From: Sulfurimonas sp.
Lineage (GTDB): Bacteria; Campylobacterota; Campylobacteria; Campylobacterales; Sulfurimonadaceae
Length of the DNA: 20,749 nt
Assembly (NCBI GenBank): GCA_027066935.1
Contig: JAMOMX010000474.1
Location: 1 to 20,749 of the forward strand
Direction: 5' to 3'
The first letter of the stretch is position 1. Each line of letters begins with the position of its first letter. The position numbers and the translations under genes are program-made. This document shows positions 11,823-20,749 of this stretch, piece by piece. The notes beneath the pieces are model-generated. The model was given only the letters and a program-made list of their open reading frames with translations, was not told the DNA's origin and searched no databases.

Positions 11823-14304
11823 CAATATTACAATTACAATTAATAATCAAGAGTGTGAAACTACTGAGGGCGAATTTATATTAAATGCAGCTCGTGCAAA
11901 TAATATATTTATACCTGCAATTTGTTATTTAACAAGGTGTAGTCCAACTCTTGCGTGTAGGATATGTTTAGTTGAAGCTGATGGCAAACAGGTATATGCT
12001 TGTAATGCTAAAAGTAAAGATGGTATGAATATCACAACATCAACTGAAAATATTGAAACTGAACGCCGTGCAATTATGGAGGTATATGATGTAAATCATC
12101 CTCTTCAGTGTGGTGTTTGTGATCAATCAGGTGAATGTGAACTTCAAAATTATACATTAGAGTTAGGTGTTGACTCTCAAAGTTATGCAGTTAAAGATGT
12201 ACAAAGGGATGCGGTTGACTGGGGTCATCTACATTATGACCCAGGTCTTTGTATCGTTTGTGAGAGATGTTCAACTGCATGTAAAGATATGATTGGTGAC
12301 AACTCTCTTAAAACTGTTCCTCGTGGGGCTGATCCGCTTGAGGCTGAGTATAAAGAGAATATGCCTAAAGATGCTTATGCAATGTGGAATAAACTTAACA
12401 AATCACTCATTGGTTTAACTTCTGGCGAGGAGATGCTTGATTGTACATCATGTGGTGAGTGTGCTGCTGTTTGTCCAGTTGGAGCACTTGTTGATACTCA
12501 GTTTATGTATAAAACAAATGCTTGGGAATTAAAACAAATTCCAGCAACTTGTGGGCATTGTTCAGCAGGGTGTCAAATATTTTATGATGTTAAACATACT
12601 AGCTTATCAAATGCGGATGAGAAAATTTATCGTGTTATGAATGAGTGGAACTATGTATCACTTTGTGGAGCTGGTAGATATGGATTTGATTATGAAAATA
12701 GAGTTAAATCTAAAGATACAGTTGCATTTGCCAATGCAGTTGAAGCATTTAAAAAAGCTGATACAATCAGATTTACATCAACCATAACAAATGAAGAAGC
12801 TTATATATTACAATCTTTAAAAGAAAAGCTTGGTATTAAGCTTGTAAATGATGAGGCTAAATCTTTCCAAACTTTTTTAAAGAATTATAGTGAGATTAGC
12901 GGTACTAAACTTTATGCTAATGACTTAAAAGCTACACATAACTCTAACTTTGTTATCTCAATAGGATCTGCATTAAAAAGCGACAATCCAAATGCAAGAT
13001 ATGCACTAAATAATTCTATGACTGTAAATAAAGGTGCTGGTTTATATTTTCACCCTGTTAAAGACCCTGTTATTGAAGGTCTAGGAAAAAGTATAATGAC
13101 AGTATCTCATGCACCACTTCAAGAAGAGGTTGCTCTTTATTTAATTCTTGATTTATTTGCAGATAAAGATAAACTTCCATCCGATATAGTTGAATACTTA
13201 GCAACATTTCACTCTCTTAAAACTATAACAGTAACGGAGACTATTAAAGAAAAAGTTATTGAGATTGTTAAAGAGATGAAAGTTAATGAAGAGACTGGTG
13301 AAGAGGAAGAGGTTGAGGTAGAAAAATCTAAAATGGTTCCTAAAAAAGTATCAAAAGAAGTAGAAGTAGATGATAATCGTTTATTAGAAATTCTTGGTGC
13401 TGATGAAAAATTTATGGAGGCTTTAGAGAAAAATCTTAAGAAAAAAGATACTTTTGCTCTAATTGCTGGGGCTGATTTATATGATCATCCTAACTCTAAA
13501 AATTGTGCACGTCTTTTAGCTTTAATTGAAAAATATTCTGAATTTAAAGTTACAATGATTCCAGCGTTAACAAATACATTAGGTGTTAGTTTAATATGTG
13601 AATTAGATGATGAAGATGGGGAGTTTGTTGTTGGTTATAACGCTAAGGGAGACTTTGTTTTATCTGCGTTAGGTGATGGTGATTTAGATATGCCAGCAAT
13701 TAATCAACAAGAGGGTACTTTAACTTCAATAAATAAAAGAGTTAATCCAACAAATGCTGCACTACCTTATGAGGGATATACTTTAAATGATATTGCAAAT
13801 GCTTTAGGATTAGATAACTTACTTACTATTGATTATACAGCTTCACTTCCAACAAAAAATGGATTTAAAGAGATAGATTTTGATGATTTAGCAAACCATT
13901 ATGATAACGATGGTGTAGAAAATCGTGGATATCTTCTTGAAAATGTAACTACAAAAACTTCTGCTGATGAGAGTGTTCAACAGACAAGTGAAGATAAATT
14001 AGAGGGTAGTTTAATCTACTTAGCAAATCCTGTTAGACAATTTAATGATTTTACAAATAAAACTACAAACTTAGATGAAGTAAGTGGTGTATATATGAGT
14101 GCTGATTATTTAAGTAGTAGTGATTTTAATGAGGGTGATAGTGTTAAAGTCAAAACTAATAATGGTGAATTAGTAGCTAATATTGTGAGTGATAATAAAA
14201 TTAGTGGTGATATAGTGATATTGCCAACTTTTGATTCAAATCTAAATTCAGAGGCTTTGTTTAGTGGTTACCGCTTTAATATAGCTTCGATAGAAAAGGT
14301 GTAA
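11815..14304 (+). CDS. nuoG: Complex I subunit G, second copy, with charged insertion
   Basis: The product has 829 residues and is a paralogue of the preceding gene. All cluster ligands are kept: C37, C48, C51, C63; H95, C99, C102, C108; C146/149/152/156; C210/213/216/220; and C246, C249, C253, C284. Shared later motifs are TLGVSLIC and GDLDMPAxNQQEGT. Two differences stand out: about 25 extra residues between the ferredoxin-like sets (around 165-205), and a highly charged segment at about 470-520 (Glu/Lys/Val-rich, for example NEETGEEEEVEVEKSK) that is likely a helix or coiled coil and is absent in copy one. The ATG at 11815 overlaps the previous stop. Both copies could be in one complex or be alternatives; the sequence cannot tell. 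Confidence 0.92.
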   Translation: MSNNITITINNQECETTEGEFILNAARANNIFIPAICYLTRCSPTLACRICLVEADGKQVYACNAKSKDGMNITTSTENIETERRAIMEVYDVNHPLQCGVCDQSGECELQNYTLELGVDSQSYAVKDVQRDAVDWGHLHYDPGLCIVCERCSTACKDMIGDNSLKTVPRGADPLEAEYKENMPKDAYAMWNKLNKSLIGLTSGEEMLDCTSCGECAAVCPVGALVDTQFMYKTNAWELKQIPATCGHCSAGCQIFYDVKHTSLSNADEKIYRVMNEWNYVSLCGAGRYGFDYENRVKSKDTVAFANAVEAFKKADTIRFTSTITNEEAYILQSLKEKLGIKLVNDEAKSFQTFLKNYSEISGTKLYANDLKATHNSNFVISIGSALKSDNPNARYALNNSMTVNKGAGLYFHPVKDPVIEGLGKSIMTVSHAPLQEEVALYLILDLFADKDKLPSDIVEYLATFHSLKTITVTETIKEKVIEIVKEMKVNEETGEEEEVEVEKSKMVPKKVSKEVEVDDNRLLEILGADEKFMEALEKNLKKKDTFALIAGADLYDHPNSKNCARLLALIEKYSEFKVTMIPALTNTLGVSLICELDDEDGEFVVGYNAKGDFVLSALGDGDLDMPAINQQEGTLTSINKRVNPTNAALPYEGYTLNDIANALGLDNLLTIDYTASLPTKNGFKEIDFDDLANHYDNDGVENRGYLLENVTTKTSADESVQQTSEDKLEGSLIYLANPVRQFNDFTNKTTNLDEVSGVYMSADYLSSSDFNEGDSVKVKTNNGELVANIVSDNKISGDIVILPTFDSNLNSEALFSGYRFNIASIEKV

Positions 14305-14307
14305 TAT

Positions 14308-15294
14308 ATGGAAACAGCATATTTAATTGAAACTGTTATTAAAATAGTTGTAATTTTAATTGTATTTTCAGCTCTAGCTGGAATTGGTACATATTTTGAG
14401 CGAAAAGTTCTTGCATTTATGCAAAGAAGACTAGGTCCAATGAATGTTGGTCCCTATGGGATGTTACAGTTTGGAGCTGATGCGATAAAACTTTTTACAA
14501 AAGAGGATATTATACCAACAAATGTAGTTGGACCTATCTTTAAAATAGCACCAGTTATTACAGTTGCCACTGCATTTATTGCAGCAGCAGCAATTCCATT
14601 TTTACCATCTTTTACTATATTTGGATATCAAGTTAATCCAATTGTATCAGATATAAATATTGGTATTTTATATATACTAGGTGTTATGGGTGTTGGGCTG
14701 TATGGTCCACTTCTTGGTGGTATGGCTTCAGCTAATAAGTTTTCATTACTCTCAGCTGCAAGAAGTGCTGCTGTATTTATCTCTTATGAAGTTGTAACAG
14801 GGCTATCAATACTTGCTCCAATTATGTTAGTTGGTTCTTTATCACTAATAGACTTTAATAATTATCAAATAGAAAATGGTTGGATAATATTTTCTCAACC
14901 AGTAGCATTTTTACTGTTTTGGATAGCAGCATTTGCAGAGACTGGTCGTACACCGTTCCACCTTGTAGCAAATGATCATGAGATTATTGATGGTTTTGGT
15001 ACTGAGTATTCTGGTATGAGATGGGGACTTTTCTACATTGGTGAATATGCAAATATGTTCTTCTTGTCTTTTGTAATCCCTTTACTCTTTTTAGGTGGAT
15101 TTGGAGATGGAAGTATTTTAGGTGCATTTGCACTCCTAGGTAAGATGGCATTTTTCTTCTTTTTCTTCTTATGGACAAGAGCAGCATGGCCAGATGTAAG
15201 ACCAGATCAGTTGATGTGGTTGTGTTGGAAAGTTCTAATGCCAATAGCAGTGATAAACATTATTATCACTGGTGTAGTTATGATGGAGGGCTAA
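14308..15294 (+). CDS. nuoH: Complex I membrane subunit H
   Basis: The product has 328 residues with eight or so membrane segments and joins the quinone pocket to the pumps. Signatures seen: GTYFERKVLAFMQRRLGPMN (27-46), GPYGMLQFGADAIKLFTKED, and TEYSGMRWGLFYIGEYANMF (232-251). The loop between, normally of the form PFDxxExExEL in E. coli-type NuoH as I recall it, reads PFHLVANDHEII here (216-227): the Asp is His218 and the first Glu position is Ala221, while D223 and E225 remain. A run of six Phe (KMAFFFFFFLW) lies in a late helix. The gene begins 3 bases after nuoG2. Confidence 0.93.
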   Translation: METAYLIETVIKIVVILIVFSALAGIGTYFERKVLAFMQRRLGPMNVGPYGMLQFGADAIKLFTKEDIIPTNVVGPIFKIAPVITVATAFIAAAAIPFLPSFTIFGYQVNPIVSDINIGILYILGVMGVGLYGPLLGGMASANKFSLLSAARSAAVFISYEVVTGLSILAPIMLVGSLSLIDFNNYQIENGWIIFSQPVAFLLFWIAAFAETGRTPFHLVANDHEIIDGFGTEYSGMRWGLFYIGEYANMFFLSFVIPLLFLGGFGDGSILGAFALLGKMAFFFFFFLWTRAAWPDVRPDQLMWLCWKVLMPIAVINIIITGVVMMEG

Positions 15295-15296
15295 TG

Positions 15297-15911
15297 ATGA
15301 AAAATGAACAATTTAATGATAGAGATGTATCTGAAGATTATTTTAAAGTAGATATAGCTGAGTATCCTACAACTGGATGGGATAAATTCAAGCGTGTTGT
15401 AGATAGAACTTTTAAAATAGAGCTATTTGTAGGTCTATGGGTAGTTTTACGTGAGATGTTTAGGTTTAATATTCACACAGTTAAATATCCAGAAGAAAAG
15501 ATGCCAATTGGTCCAAGGTATCGTGCTATTCATGAGATGAAAAGATTATGGGAATCTGATGCTGAGAGATGTATTGGTTGTGGTCTTTGTGAAAAAATTT
15601 GTATATCAAACTGTATCCGCATAGATACTAAAATAGATAAAAATTCTCGTAAAGAAGTTTCAGAGTATAGCATTAATTTAGGTCGTTGTATCTATTGTGG
15701 ATATTGTGCTGAAGTTTGTCCAGAACTTGCAATTACACATGGTGGCGAGTATGAAAATGCATCTGATCAAAGAGAGCATTTTACAACATATGAAGATATG
15801 TTGACACCATTAGACAAGATGAGAGCTGCAAAGCAGTTGGAGTTTGAAGGTTTTGGTGCTATAACACCACATGAAGATGAGCGTGTTAAAAAAACACCTC
15901 TAGCATATTAA
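15297..15911 (+). CDS. nuoI: Complex I subunit I, two 4Fe-4S clusters
   Basis: The product has 204 residues. Two in-frame ATGs (15294 and 15297) follow GGAGGG (15285-15290); the second has better spacing, and the first would overlap the nuoH stop. Two ferredoxin motifs carry clusters N6a and N6b: C92, C95, C98, C102 in RCIGCGLCEKICISNC, and C131, C134, C137, C141 in CIYCGYCAEVCPE. The Pro that usually follows the fourth cysteine of the first motif is Ile here. The first 60 residues include an amphipathic region (ELFVGLWVVLREMF) that would sit on the membrane. It passes electrons from NuoG to NuoB. Confidence 0.93.
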   Translation: MKNEQFNDRDVSEDYFKVDIAEYPTTGWDKFKRVVDRTFKIELFVGLWVVLREMFRFNIHTVKYPEEKMPIGPRYRAIHEMKRLWESDAERCIGCGLCEKICISNCIRIDTKIDKNSRKEVSEYSINLGRCIYCGYCAEVCPELAITHGGEYENASDQREHFTTYEDMLTPLDKMRAAKQLEFEGFGAITPHEDERVKKTPLAY

Positions 15912-15922
15912 GGAGTATAGAT

Positions 15923-16474
15923 ATGTTTGAAGCGATTGCTTTTTATTTGTTTGCTTTTTTAACAATTGCGATGTTTTACATAACTGTAACTACATCACAG
16001 GCGTTATACGCTTTAACGGCGCTAGCAGCAGGGATGATTTTCATATCAGCATTTTTCTTTATATTGGGTGCTGATTTTTTAGGTGCAGTTCAGATAGTAG
16101 TTTATTCTGGTGCTGTAATGGCTCTTTATGCTTTTGGTATGATGTTTTTTGATACAACTAGGGATGTAAAAGAAAAACAAGGAAACAAGTATGTAATAGT
16201 TGGTTTATCAACTGTTGCAGCTGTATTAGTTGTTTTAATATTTATGGCTCCAATCATTAGTGAAAATATTACTGCCATCTATCCAGTAGGAACAGCAGGT
16301 AATACACAAGAGATAGGTATGGTTTTATTTACTAAATATTTAGTTCCATTTGAGGTAGCTGCTGTAATGCTTTTAGTAGCTATGATCTCTGGTATTGTTT
16401 TAGCTGGTAAGAAAATGGATGAATCTTTAACTCTGCAAAGTGAAGAAGAAATTAATAAAAAGGATCTTAAATGA
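15923..16474 (+). CDS. nuoJ: Complex I membrane subunit J
   Basis: The product has 183 residues with about five membrane helices. The third helix region GADFLGAVQIVVYSGAVMAL, followed by YAFGMMFF, is the conserved NuoJ segment that forms part of the proton and coupling path. AAGGAG lies 7 bases before ATG 15923. The C-terminus is a short charged tail. The stop overlaps the nuoK start. Confidence 0.92.
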   Translation: MFEAIAFYLFAFLTIAMFYITVTTSQALYALTALAAGMIFISAFFFILGADFLGAVQIVVYSGAVMALYAFGMMFFDTTRDVKEKQGNKYVIVGLSTVAAVLVVLIFMAPIISENITAIYPVGTAGNTQEIGMVLFTKYLVPFEVAAVMLLVAMISGIVLAGKKMDESLTLQSEEEINKKDLK

Positions 16475-16779
16475 TGGAAATTGGATTAAACCATTATCTT
16501 ATTTTATCAACAATCCTTTTTTGTATAGGTTTAGTTGGTGTGATGAGAAGAAAAAATCTTCTTATGTTGTTTTTTGCAACAGAGATATTGCTTAACTCTG
16601 TAAATATCGGATTTGTTGCAATTTCACACTTCCATGGTGACTTAACTGGTCAGATGTTTGCATTTTTTGTGATTGCAATTGCTGCATCAGAAGTAGCTGT
16701 AGGACTTGGTTTATTAATTGTATGGCATAAACGTCACAATAATATTGACCTAGATACTATGTCAACGATGAAAGGATAA
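16471..16779 (+). CDS. nuoK: Complex I membrane subunit K
   Basis: The product has 102 residues and three membrane helices, a normal NuoK. The two buried glutamates needed for proton translocation in E. coli (E36 and E72 there) correspond to E38 in FFATEILLNSVN and E74 in AIAASEVAVGLGL. Two successive ATGs (16471 and 16474) are possible starts; both overlap the nuoJ stop, and AAGGA at 16460-16464 fits either. Confidence 0.94.
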   Translation: MMEIGLNHYLILSTILFCIGLVGVMRRKNLLMLFFATEILLNSVNIGFVAISHFHGDLTGQMFAFFVIAIAASEVAVGLGLLIVWHKRHNNIDLDTMSTMKG

Positions 16780-16783
16780 CAAT

Positions 16784-18709
16784 ATGGAAATGTTTTTATA
16801 TATAGCGTTATTCGCGCCCTTAGTTGGTTCTTTATTTGCTGGACTTTTTGGTGCTTCAAAGAAAAAGTTATTTGTTGGAATAATTTCAAGTTTCTTAATC
16901 TTTGTATCATTTGTAGCTAGTAGTATTCTTCTGTCATATGTTTTAAAAACAGGCTCAAGCATACAAGTTGAGATGATGACATGGATGGCTACTGGAGACT
17001 TATATATCCCTTTTGGATTTGTAGTTGATCAAATAAGTGTTACTATGATGATGGTTGTTACTTTAGTTTCTACTGTTGTTCATGTATATGCTATTGGTTA
17101 TATGGATCACGATAAAGGGTTTAATAGATTTTTCTCTTACCTTTCAGCTTTTGTTTTCTCAATGATGATTCTCGTTATGAGTGATAACTTTGCTGGATTG
17201 TTCATTGGTTGGGAAGGTGTTGGTCTTTGTTCTTGGTTACTAATTGGTTTTTGGTATCATAAAGATAGTGCTACTTGGGCAGCTAATGAAGCGTTTATTA
17301 TGAACCGTATTGCTGACCTTGGTATGTTAATTGGTATCTTCCTTATCTATTGGAGTACTGGTACTCTACAATATGCTGAAGCTTTTGCAGCGATGCCAGC
17401 TTTAGACACTGAGACACTAACTTGGATAGGTATCTTCTTGTTTATCGGTGCTATGGGTAAATCAGCTCAATTTCCACTCCACACTTGGCTTGCCGATGCG
17501 ATGGAGGGACCAACTCCAGTATCTGCACTAATTCATGCAGCTACAATGGTAACAGCTGGTGTTTATCTAGTTGTTCGCTCACATGAACTATATGCGCTAA
17601 TTCCACATGTTGGATTGTTTATAGCATCACTTGGTGCATTTGTTGCAATTTTTGCAGCTACTATGGCACTTGTAAATCGTGATATCAAAAGAGTTATCGC
17701 TTACTCTACACTTTCACAACTAGGATATATGTTTGCTGCTGCTGGACTTGGTGCTTATTGGGTTGCATTATTTCACCTTATGGCACACGCATTCTTTAAA
17801 GCATTATTGTTTCTTGGTGCTGGTAATGTTATGCATGCGATGCATGATGAGCTAGATCCATTTAAGATGGGTAAACTTGGTAAAAGTATGAAAGCTACTA
17901 TGATTCTAATGACATTAGCTTCAGTTGCTCTTGCGGGTATCTTTCCACTTGCTGGTTTCTTCTCAAAAGATTTGATTCTTGAAGTTGCATTTATTGATCA
18001 GCATTTTATAATATATGGGGTACTTCTTTTAACTGCTGGTTTAACCGCATTTTATTCATTTAGAATTATTGCACTAATTTTTCATGGTGAAGATAGACAT
18101 AGCGCACTTGGTCATCACCCACATGAAGCATATAAGTTTATGTTATGGGCGATGAGTCCATTGCTTATATTAGCTGTTATTTCAGGTTTCTTATTTAAAG
18201 GTGGATTCTTTGAGATGGTTACACAACTATTACCAGCTACAGAGTATCATATAGAGTCTGCTGTTACATATTGGACAATAACGATTGGTACTCAATTATT
18301 TGTAATTTTGGCAATTTATCTTGCATATAAAAAATATATGTCTAAACATATTAAAGTACCAGATGGTACATCCTCTATGGAAAAAAGTTTTAAATATAAA
18401 CTTTTAATTAATCAATATTATATTCCTCAATTTTATGAAAAATATTTAGTGAAACCATATAGAGAACTATCTACTATATTTTGGCAAAAAATTGATAATA
18501 AAATTATTGATGCATCTGTTGATGGTATAGCAAAAGTCATCTATACAACAGGGGAGAAAACAAGAGGGATGCAAAGTGGAAACTTGTCTACTATGCTTAA
18601 ATGGATGGTAGCTGGTTTGGTTATATTGTTATCATTAGCTGTAGTTTTTGGACTAGCAGCAAGACATTCTGTTGAGATTACTACAATCTTATCAGGTCTA
18701 GGAGTTTAG
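16784..18709 (+). CDS. nuoL: Complex I antiporter-like subunit L
   Basis: The product has 641 residues, typical for NuoL, and is the distal proton pump. Key residues are in place: E144 in GWEGVGLCSWLLIGFW, K226 in GKSAQFPLHTWLADAM, and the EGPTPVSALIHAATMV helix (241-256). Near the C-terminus residues 565-640 include a membrane segment MLKWMVAGLVILLSLAVVF after a long stretch with charged and amphipathic sequence, fitting the lateral helix and its anchor. ATG 16784 follows AAGGA (16772-16776) by 7 bases. Confidence 0.95.
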   Translation: MEMFLYIALFAPLVGSLFAGLFGASKKKLFVGIISSFLIFVSFVASSILLSYVLKTGSSIQVEMMTWMATGDLYIPFGFVVDQISVTMMMVVTLVSTVVHVYAIGYMDHDKGFNRFFSYLSAFVFSMMILVMSDNFAGLFIGWEGVGLCSWLLIGFWYHKDSATWAANEAFIMNRIADLGMLIGIFLIYWSTGTLQYAEAFAAMPALDTETLTWIGIFLFIGAMGKSAQFPLHTWLADAMEGPTPVSALIHAATMVTAGVYLVVRSHELYALIPHVGLFIASLGAFVAIFAATMALVNRDIKRVIAYSTLSQLGYMFAAAGLGAYWVALFHLMAHAFFKALLFLGAGNVMHAMHDELDPFKMGKLGKSMKATMILMTLASVALAGIFPLAGFFSKDLILEVAFIDQHFIIYGVLLLTAGLTAFYSFRIIALIFHGEDRHSALGHHPHEAYKFMLWAMSPLLILAVISGFLFKGGFFEMVTQLLPATEYHIESAVTYWTITIGTQLFVILAIYLAYKKYMSKHIKVPDGTSSMEKSFKYKLLINQYYIPQFYEKYLVKPYRELSTIFWQKIDNKIIDASVDGIAKVIYTTGEKTRGMQSGNLSTMLKWMVAGLVILLSLAVVFGLAARHSVEITTILSGLGV

Positions 18710-18712
18710 TAA

Positions 18713-20266
18713 ATGTTAGATCATATCTTATCAATTTTAATTTTCTTTCCAGCAATAGCAGGAATATTTGGATTTGCAATACATAAAGATAGCATACGAG
18801 CATATGGTATATCTGTTGCAATAATTGAATTTGCTTTATCTTTATGGCTTTGGTTCTCTTTTGATTCAGCTGTATCTGGTATGCAGTTTATGGAATTTGC
18901 TCCTTTAGTATCATCGTTTGGAATTAATTATATACTAGGTGTAGATGGAATTTCACTATTTATTATCATATTAGCATCATTTTTTACAATGATTGGTATC
19001 GCTTCACTTAGTGATATGAAAGATGTTAAAAATATGATTATTACACTTTTGTTTTTACAAATGACAATGGTGGGTGTATTTGCAGCCTTAGATGCAATTG
19101 TCTTTTATATATTTTGGGAACTTTCACTTGTACCAATGTTATATATCATTGGTGCATGGGGTGGACCACTTCGAATATACGCATCAGTTAAGTTCTTTTT
19201 ATATACATTTGCAGGCTCACTGGTTATGCTTGTTGGTATATTGTTTATGGCTTATTTTTACTATCAAGCGACAGGGGTATGGAGTTTTGCGATATTAGAA
19301 TGGTATAGATTGGTTCTTCCAGAATCCTTCCAGCTTTGGTTATTTGCAGCCTTTTTTATAGGGTTTGCTATTAAAGTGCCAATGTTTCCATTTCATACAT
19401 GGTTACCATACGCTCATGGTCAAGCACCAACAATTGGTTCTGTGATACTAGCGGCAATTTTACTTAAGATGGGTACATATGCATTTATCCGTTTTTCTTT
19501 GCCAATGTTTCCAGATGCGTCGGTGTTTTTTATGTTCCCAATTGCGATTCTTGCAATTATCATGATTATCTATACAGCTATGGTAGCTTATGCGCAAAAA
19601 GATATTAAACAAGTTGTTGCTTACTCATCTGTATCACATATGGGTGTTATTATTCTTGGTACATTTGCACTAAATGTTGAGGGTATTACGGGATCTATCT
19701 TTTTAATGATAGCTCACGGTGTAGTTTCAGGGGCTCTATTTTTATTAGTTGGTGTTATCTATGATAGACGAAAAACTAAGATGATGAGTGAATTTGGTGG
19801 ATTAGCATCAGTTATGCCTATATATGCAACAATCTTTGGGTTGATGCTTATGGCTTCTGTTGGTATGCCTTTAACTATTAACTTTGTTGGTGAGTTTTTA
19901 AGTTTACTAGGGTTTTATCAGCAATCACAAATATTAACTATATTAGCAGGTATCGCTATTGTTGTTGGTGCTATTTATATGTTAACAGCATATAAAAAGA
20001 TGTTTTTTGGTGAAGTTACAAAGGATGAAAATAAAAATCTTCCAGATGTAAATAAACGGGAAATGGTTGCTTTATTGCCACTAGTTGTTATAACTATTTG
20101 GTTAGGTATATATCCAAAACCAGTGTTAGAACCAATCAATAATTCTGTTGAATCGTTGGTGCAACTTATGCATGACAAAGCTACTTCAGATGAAGCAAAA
20201 AAAAGAATTCCTAACTTAAATAAAGGGGTCGAAATAATTAATACCCCTGCGCAGGAGGTAAATTAA
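18713..20266 (+). CDS. nuoM: Complex I antiporter-like subunit M
   Basis: The product has 517 residues and belongs to the antiporter-like pumps. It shows E136 in FYIFWELSLVPMLYIIGAWG, K221 in FAIKVPMFPFHTWLPYAH, and K252 in the helix that follows QAPTIGSVILAAILLKMGTY. These are the expected proton-path residues. The start lies 3 bases after nuoL ends, with AGGAG at 18700-18704 within the end of nuoL. The last 40 residues are hydrophilic. Confidence 0.95.
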   Translation: MLDHILSILIFFPAIAGIFGFAIHKDSIRAYGISVAIIEFALSLWLWFSFDSAVSGMQFMEFAPLVSSFGINYILGVDGISLFIIILASFFTMIGIASLSDMKDVKNMIITLLFLQMTMVGVFAALDAIVFYIFWELSLVPMLYIIGAWGGPLRIYASVKFFLYTFAGSLVMLVGILFMAYFYYQATGVWSFAILEWYRLVLPESFQLWLFAAFFIGFAIKVPMFPFHTWLPYAHGQAPTIGSVILAAILLKMGTYAFIRFSLPMFPDASVFFMFPIAILAIIMIIYTAMVAYAQKDIKQVVAYSSVSHMGVIILGTFALNVEGITGSIFLMIAHGVVSGALFLLVGVIYDRRKTKMMSEFGGLASVMPIYATIFGLMLMASVGMPLTINFVGEFLSLLGFYQQSQILTILAGIAIVVGAIYMLTAYKKMFFGEVTKDENKNLPDVNKREMVALLPLVVITIWLGIYPKPVLEPINNSVESLVQLMHDKATSDEAKKRIPNLNKGVEIINTPAQEVN

Positions 20267-20267
20267 T

Positions 20268-20749
20268 ATGAACCCAGTAGATATCTCAATTGAGTCATTA
20301 AATTTAGTAACTTTAGCACCAATGTTAATCCCTATTGTTGGAGCTTTATTTATACTAATAATAGATATGTTCAAAGGTGGACTTGATAAAAGTTTATATG
20401 TAATACTAAGTTTACTTTTCTTATTTATGGATTTTGGTTCATTATTAAATGCTGCTGGAATATTTAATCAAAGCGGCACTATGATGGGTGTGTTTGATGT
20501 GATGTTAATCGATGGTTTAGCTATCTTAGCTCAATTTATCATTGTTGGTGCATCTATATTTTTCATCCCATTAGTCTTAACAAATAAACGATTCCATGAA
20601 TCTTCATATCCTGAGTTTTTTGCACTATTCTTATTTATGATTGGTGGATTCCAGTTTATGGTTGCAACGGATAACTTAATTCTTATCTTTGTTGGACTTG
20701 AAACTGCATCTTTAGCTCTTTATACTTTAATCGCTATGCACAATCGTAA
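20268..20749 (+). CDS. nuoN: Complex I antiporter-like subunit N, 5' part (cut by window end)
   Basis: The frame is open from ATG 20268 to the window end, giving 160 complete codons of a gene normally near 480-500 codons. GCAGGAGG before it is a strong ribosome binding site at 20250-20257. At least four membrane helices are visible, and E145 in LILIFVGLETASLALYTLIA corresponds to the conserved glutamate of the pump family. The gap after nuoM is one base. There is no sign of disruption; the apparent end is only the window edge. Confidence 0.93.
   Translation, partial: MNPVDISIESLNLVTLAPMLIPIVGALFILIIDMFKGGLDKSLYVILSLLFLFMDFGSLLNAAGIFNQSGTMMGVFDVMLIDGLAILAQFIIVGASIFFIPLVLTNKRFHESSYPEFFALFLFMIGGFQFMVATDNLILIFVGLETASLALYTLIAMHNR

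Noticed and set aside
15142..15170. Possible slippery site in the T/C-rich run encoding six Phe in nuoH
   Set aside because: The frame continues normally through conserved NuoH sequence to a well-placed stop, so there is no need for a frameshift.
1..20749. CRISPR arrays, tRNA or rRNA genes, insertion sequences
   Set aside because: No regular repeat-spacer array, no cloverleaf or rRNA sequence, and no transposase or terminal inverted repeats were found by reading.

Overview
The window is an AT-rich stretch of a Campylobacterota (Epsilonproteobacteria) chromosome, most like Sulfurimonas or a relative; the genus is my inference. The main evidence is a complex I (nuo) operon in which ordinary nuoE and nuoF are missing. 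A 74-residue NuoE substitute and a NuoF/GltD-like fusion stand in their place, followed by two consecutive nuoG genes. Two periplasmic c-type cytochromes lie just upstream.

Bases 1-2014 are an accessory patch of small defence or addiction genes, several decayed: the 3' part of an AbiEii-like nucleotidyltransferase, a short minus-strand XRE helix-turn-helix gene that begins inside helix 1, an MNT-type nucleotidyltransferase antitoxin followed by a truncated HEPN remnant, and an intact-looking HigB/HigA-type toxin-antitoxin pair with a near-consensus promoter and a palindromic candidate operator.

Bases 2015-3760 hold two secreted cytochrome genes. The first joins a mono-heme cytochrome domain to a Spy/CpxP-like LTxxQ helical domain through a Cys/Lys-rich linker; three direct repeats spaced 23 bp apart lie upstream. 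The second encodes a tetraheme cytochrome. Hairpins with terminator character follow both genes. Bases 3733-4314 contain no convincing gene: there are two possible gene remnants, dyads that could be control sites, and the nuoA leader.

Bases 4315-20749 are one tightly packed plus-strand operon: nuoA-B-C-D, a 34-codon unknown ORF, the nuoE substitute, the nuoF/gltD fusion, nuoG1, nuoG2, nuoH-I-J-K-L-M and the 5' third of nuoN, cut by the window end. Junctions are overlaps or short gaps. The quinone module (B, C, D, H, I) and proton pumps (J-N) look complete. The electron-input module is remodelled: the FMN/NADH domain of NuoF is absent and a GltD/NfnB-like FAD and NAD(P) domain is attached to a NuoF C-terminal remnant with an incomplete N3 cysteine set. 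The NuoE substitute has no 2Fe-2S motif, and both NuoG copies keep all cluster ligands. The electron donor may therefore differ from that of classical complex I. The other marked oddity is in NuoH, where two acidic positions of a normally conserved matrix-side loop are changed.
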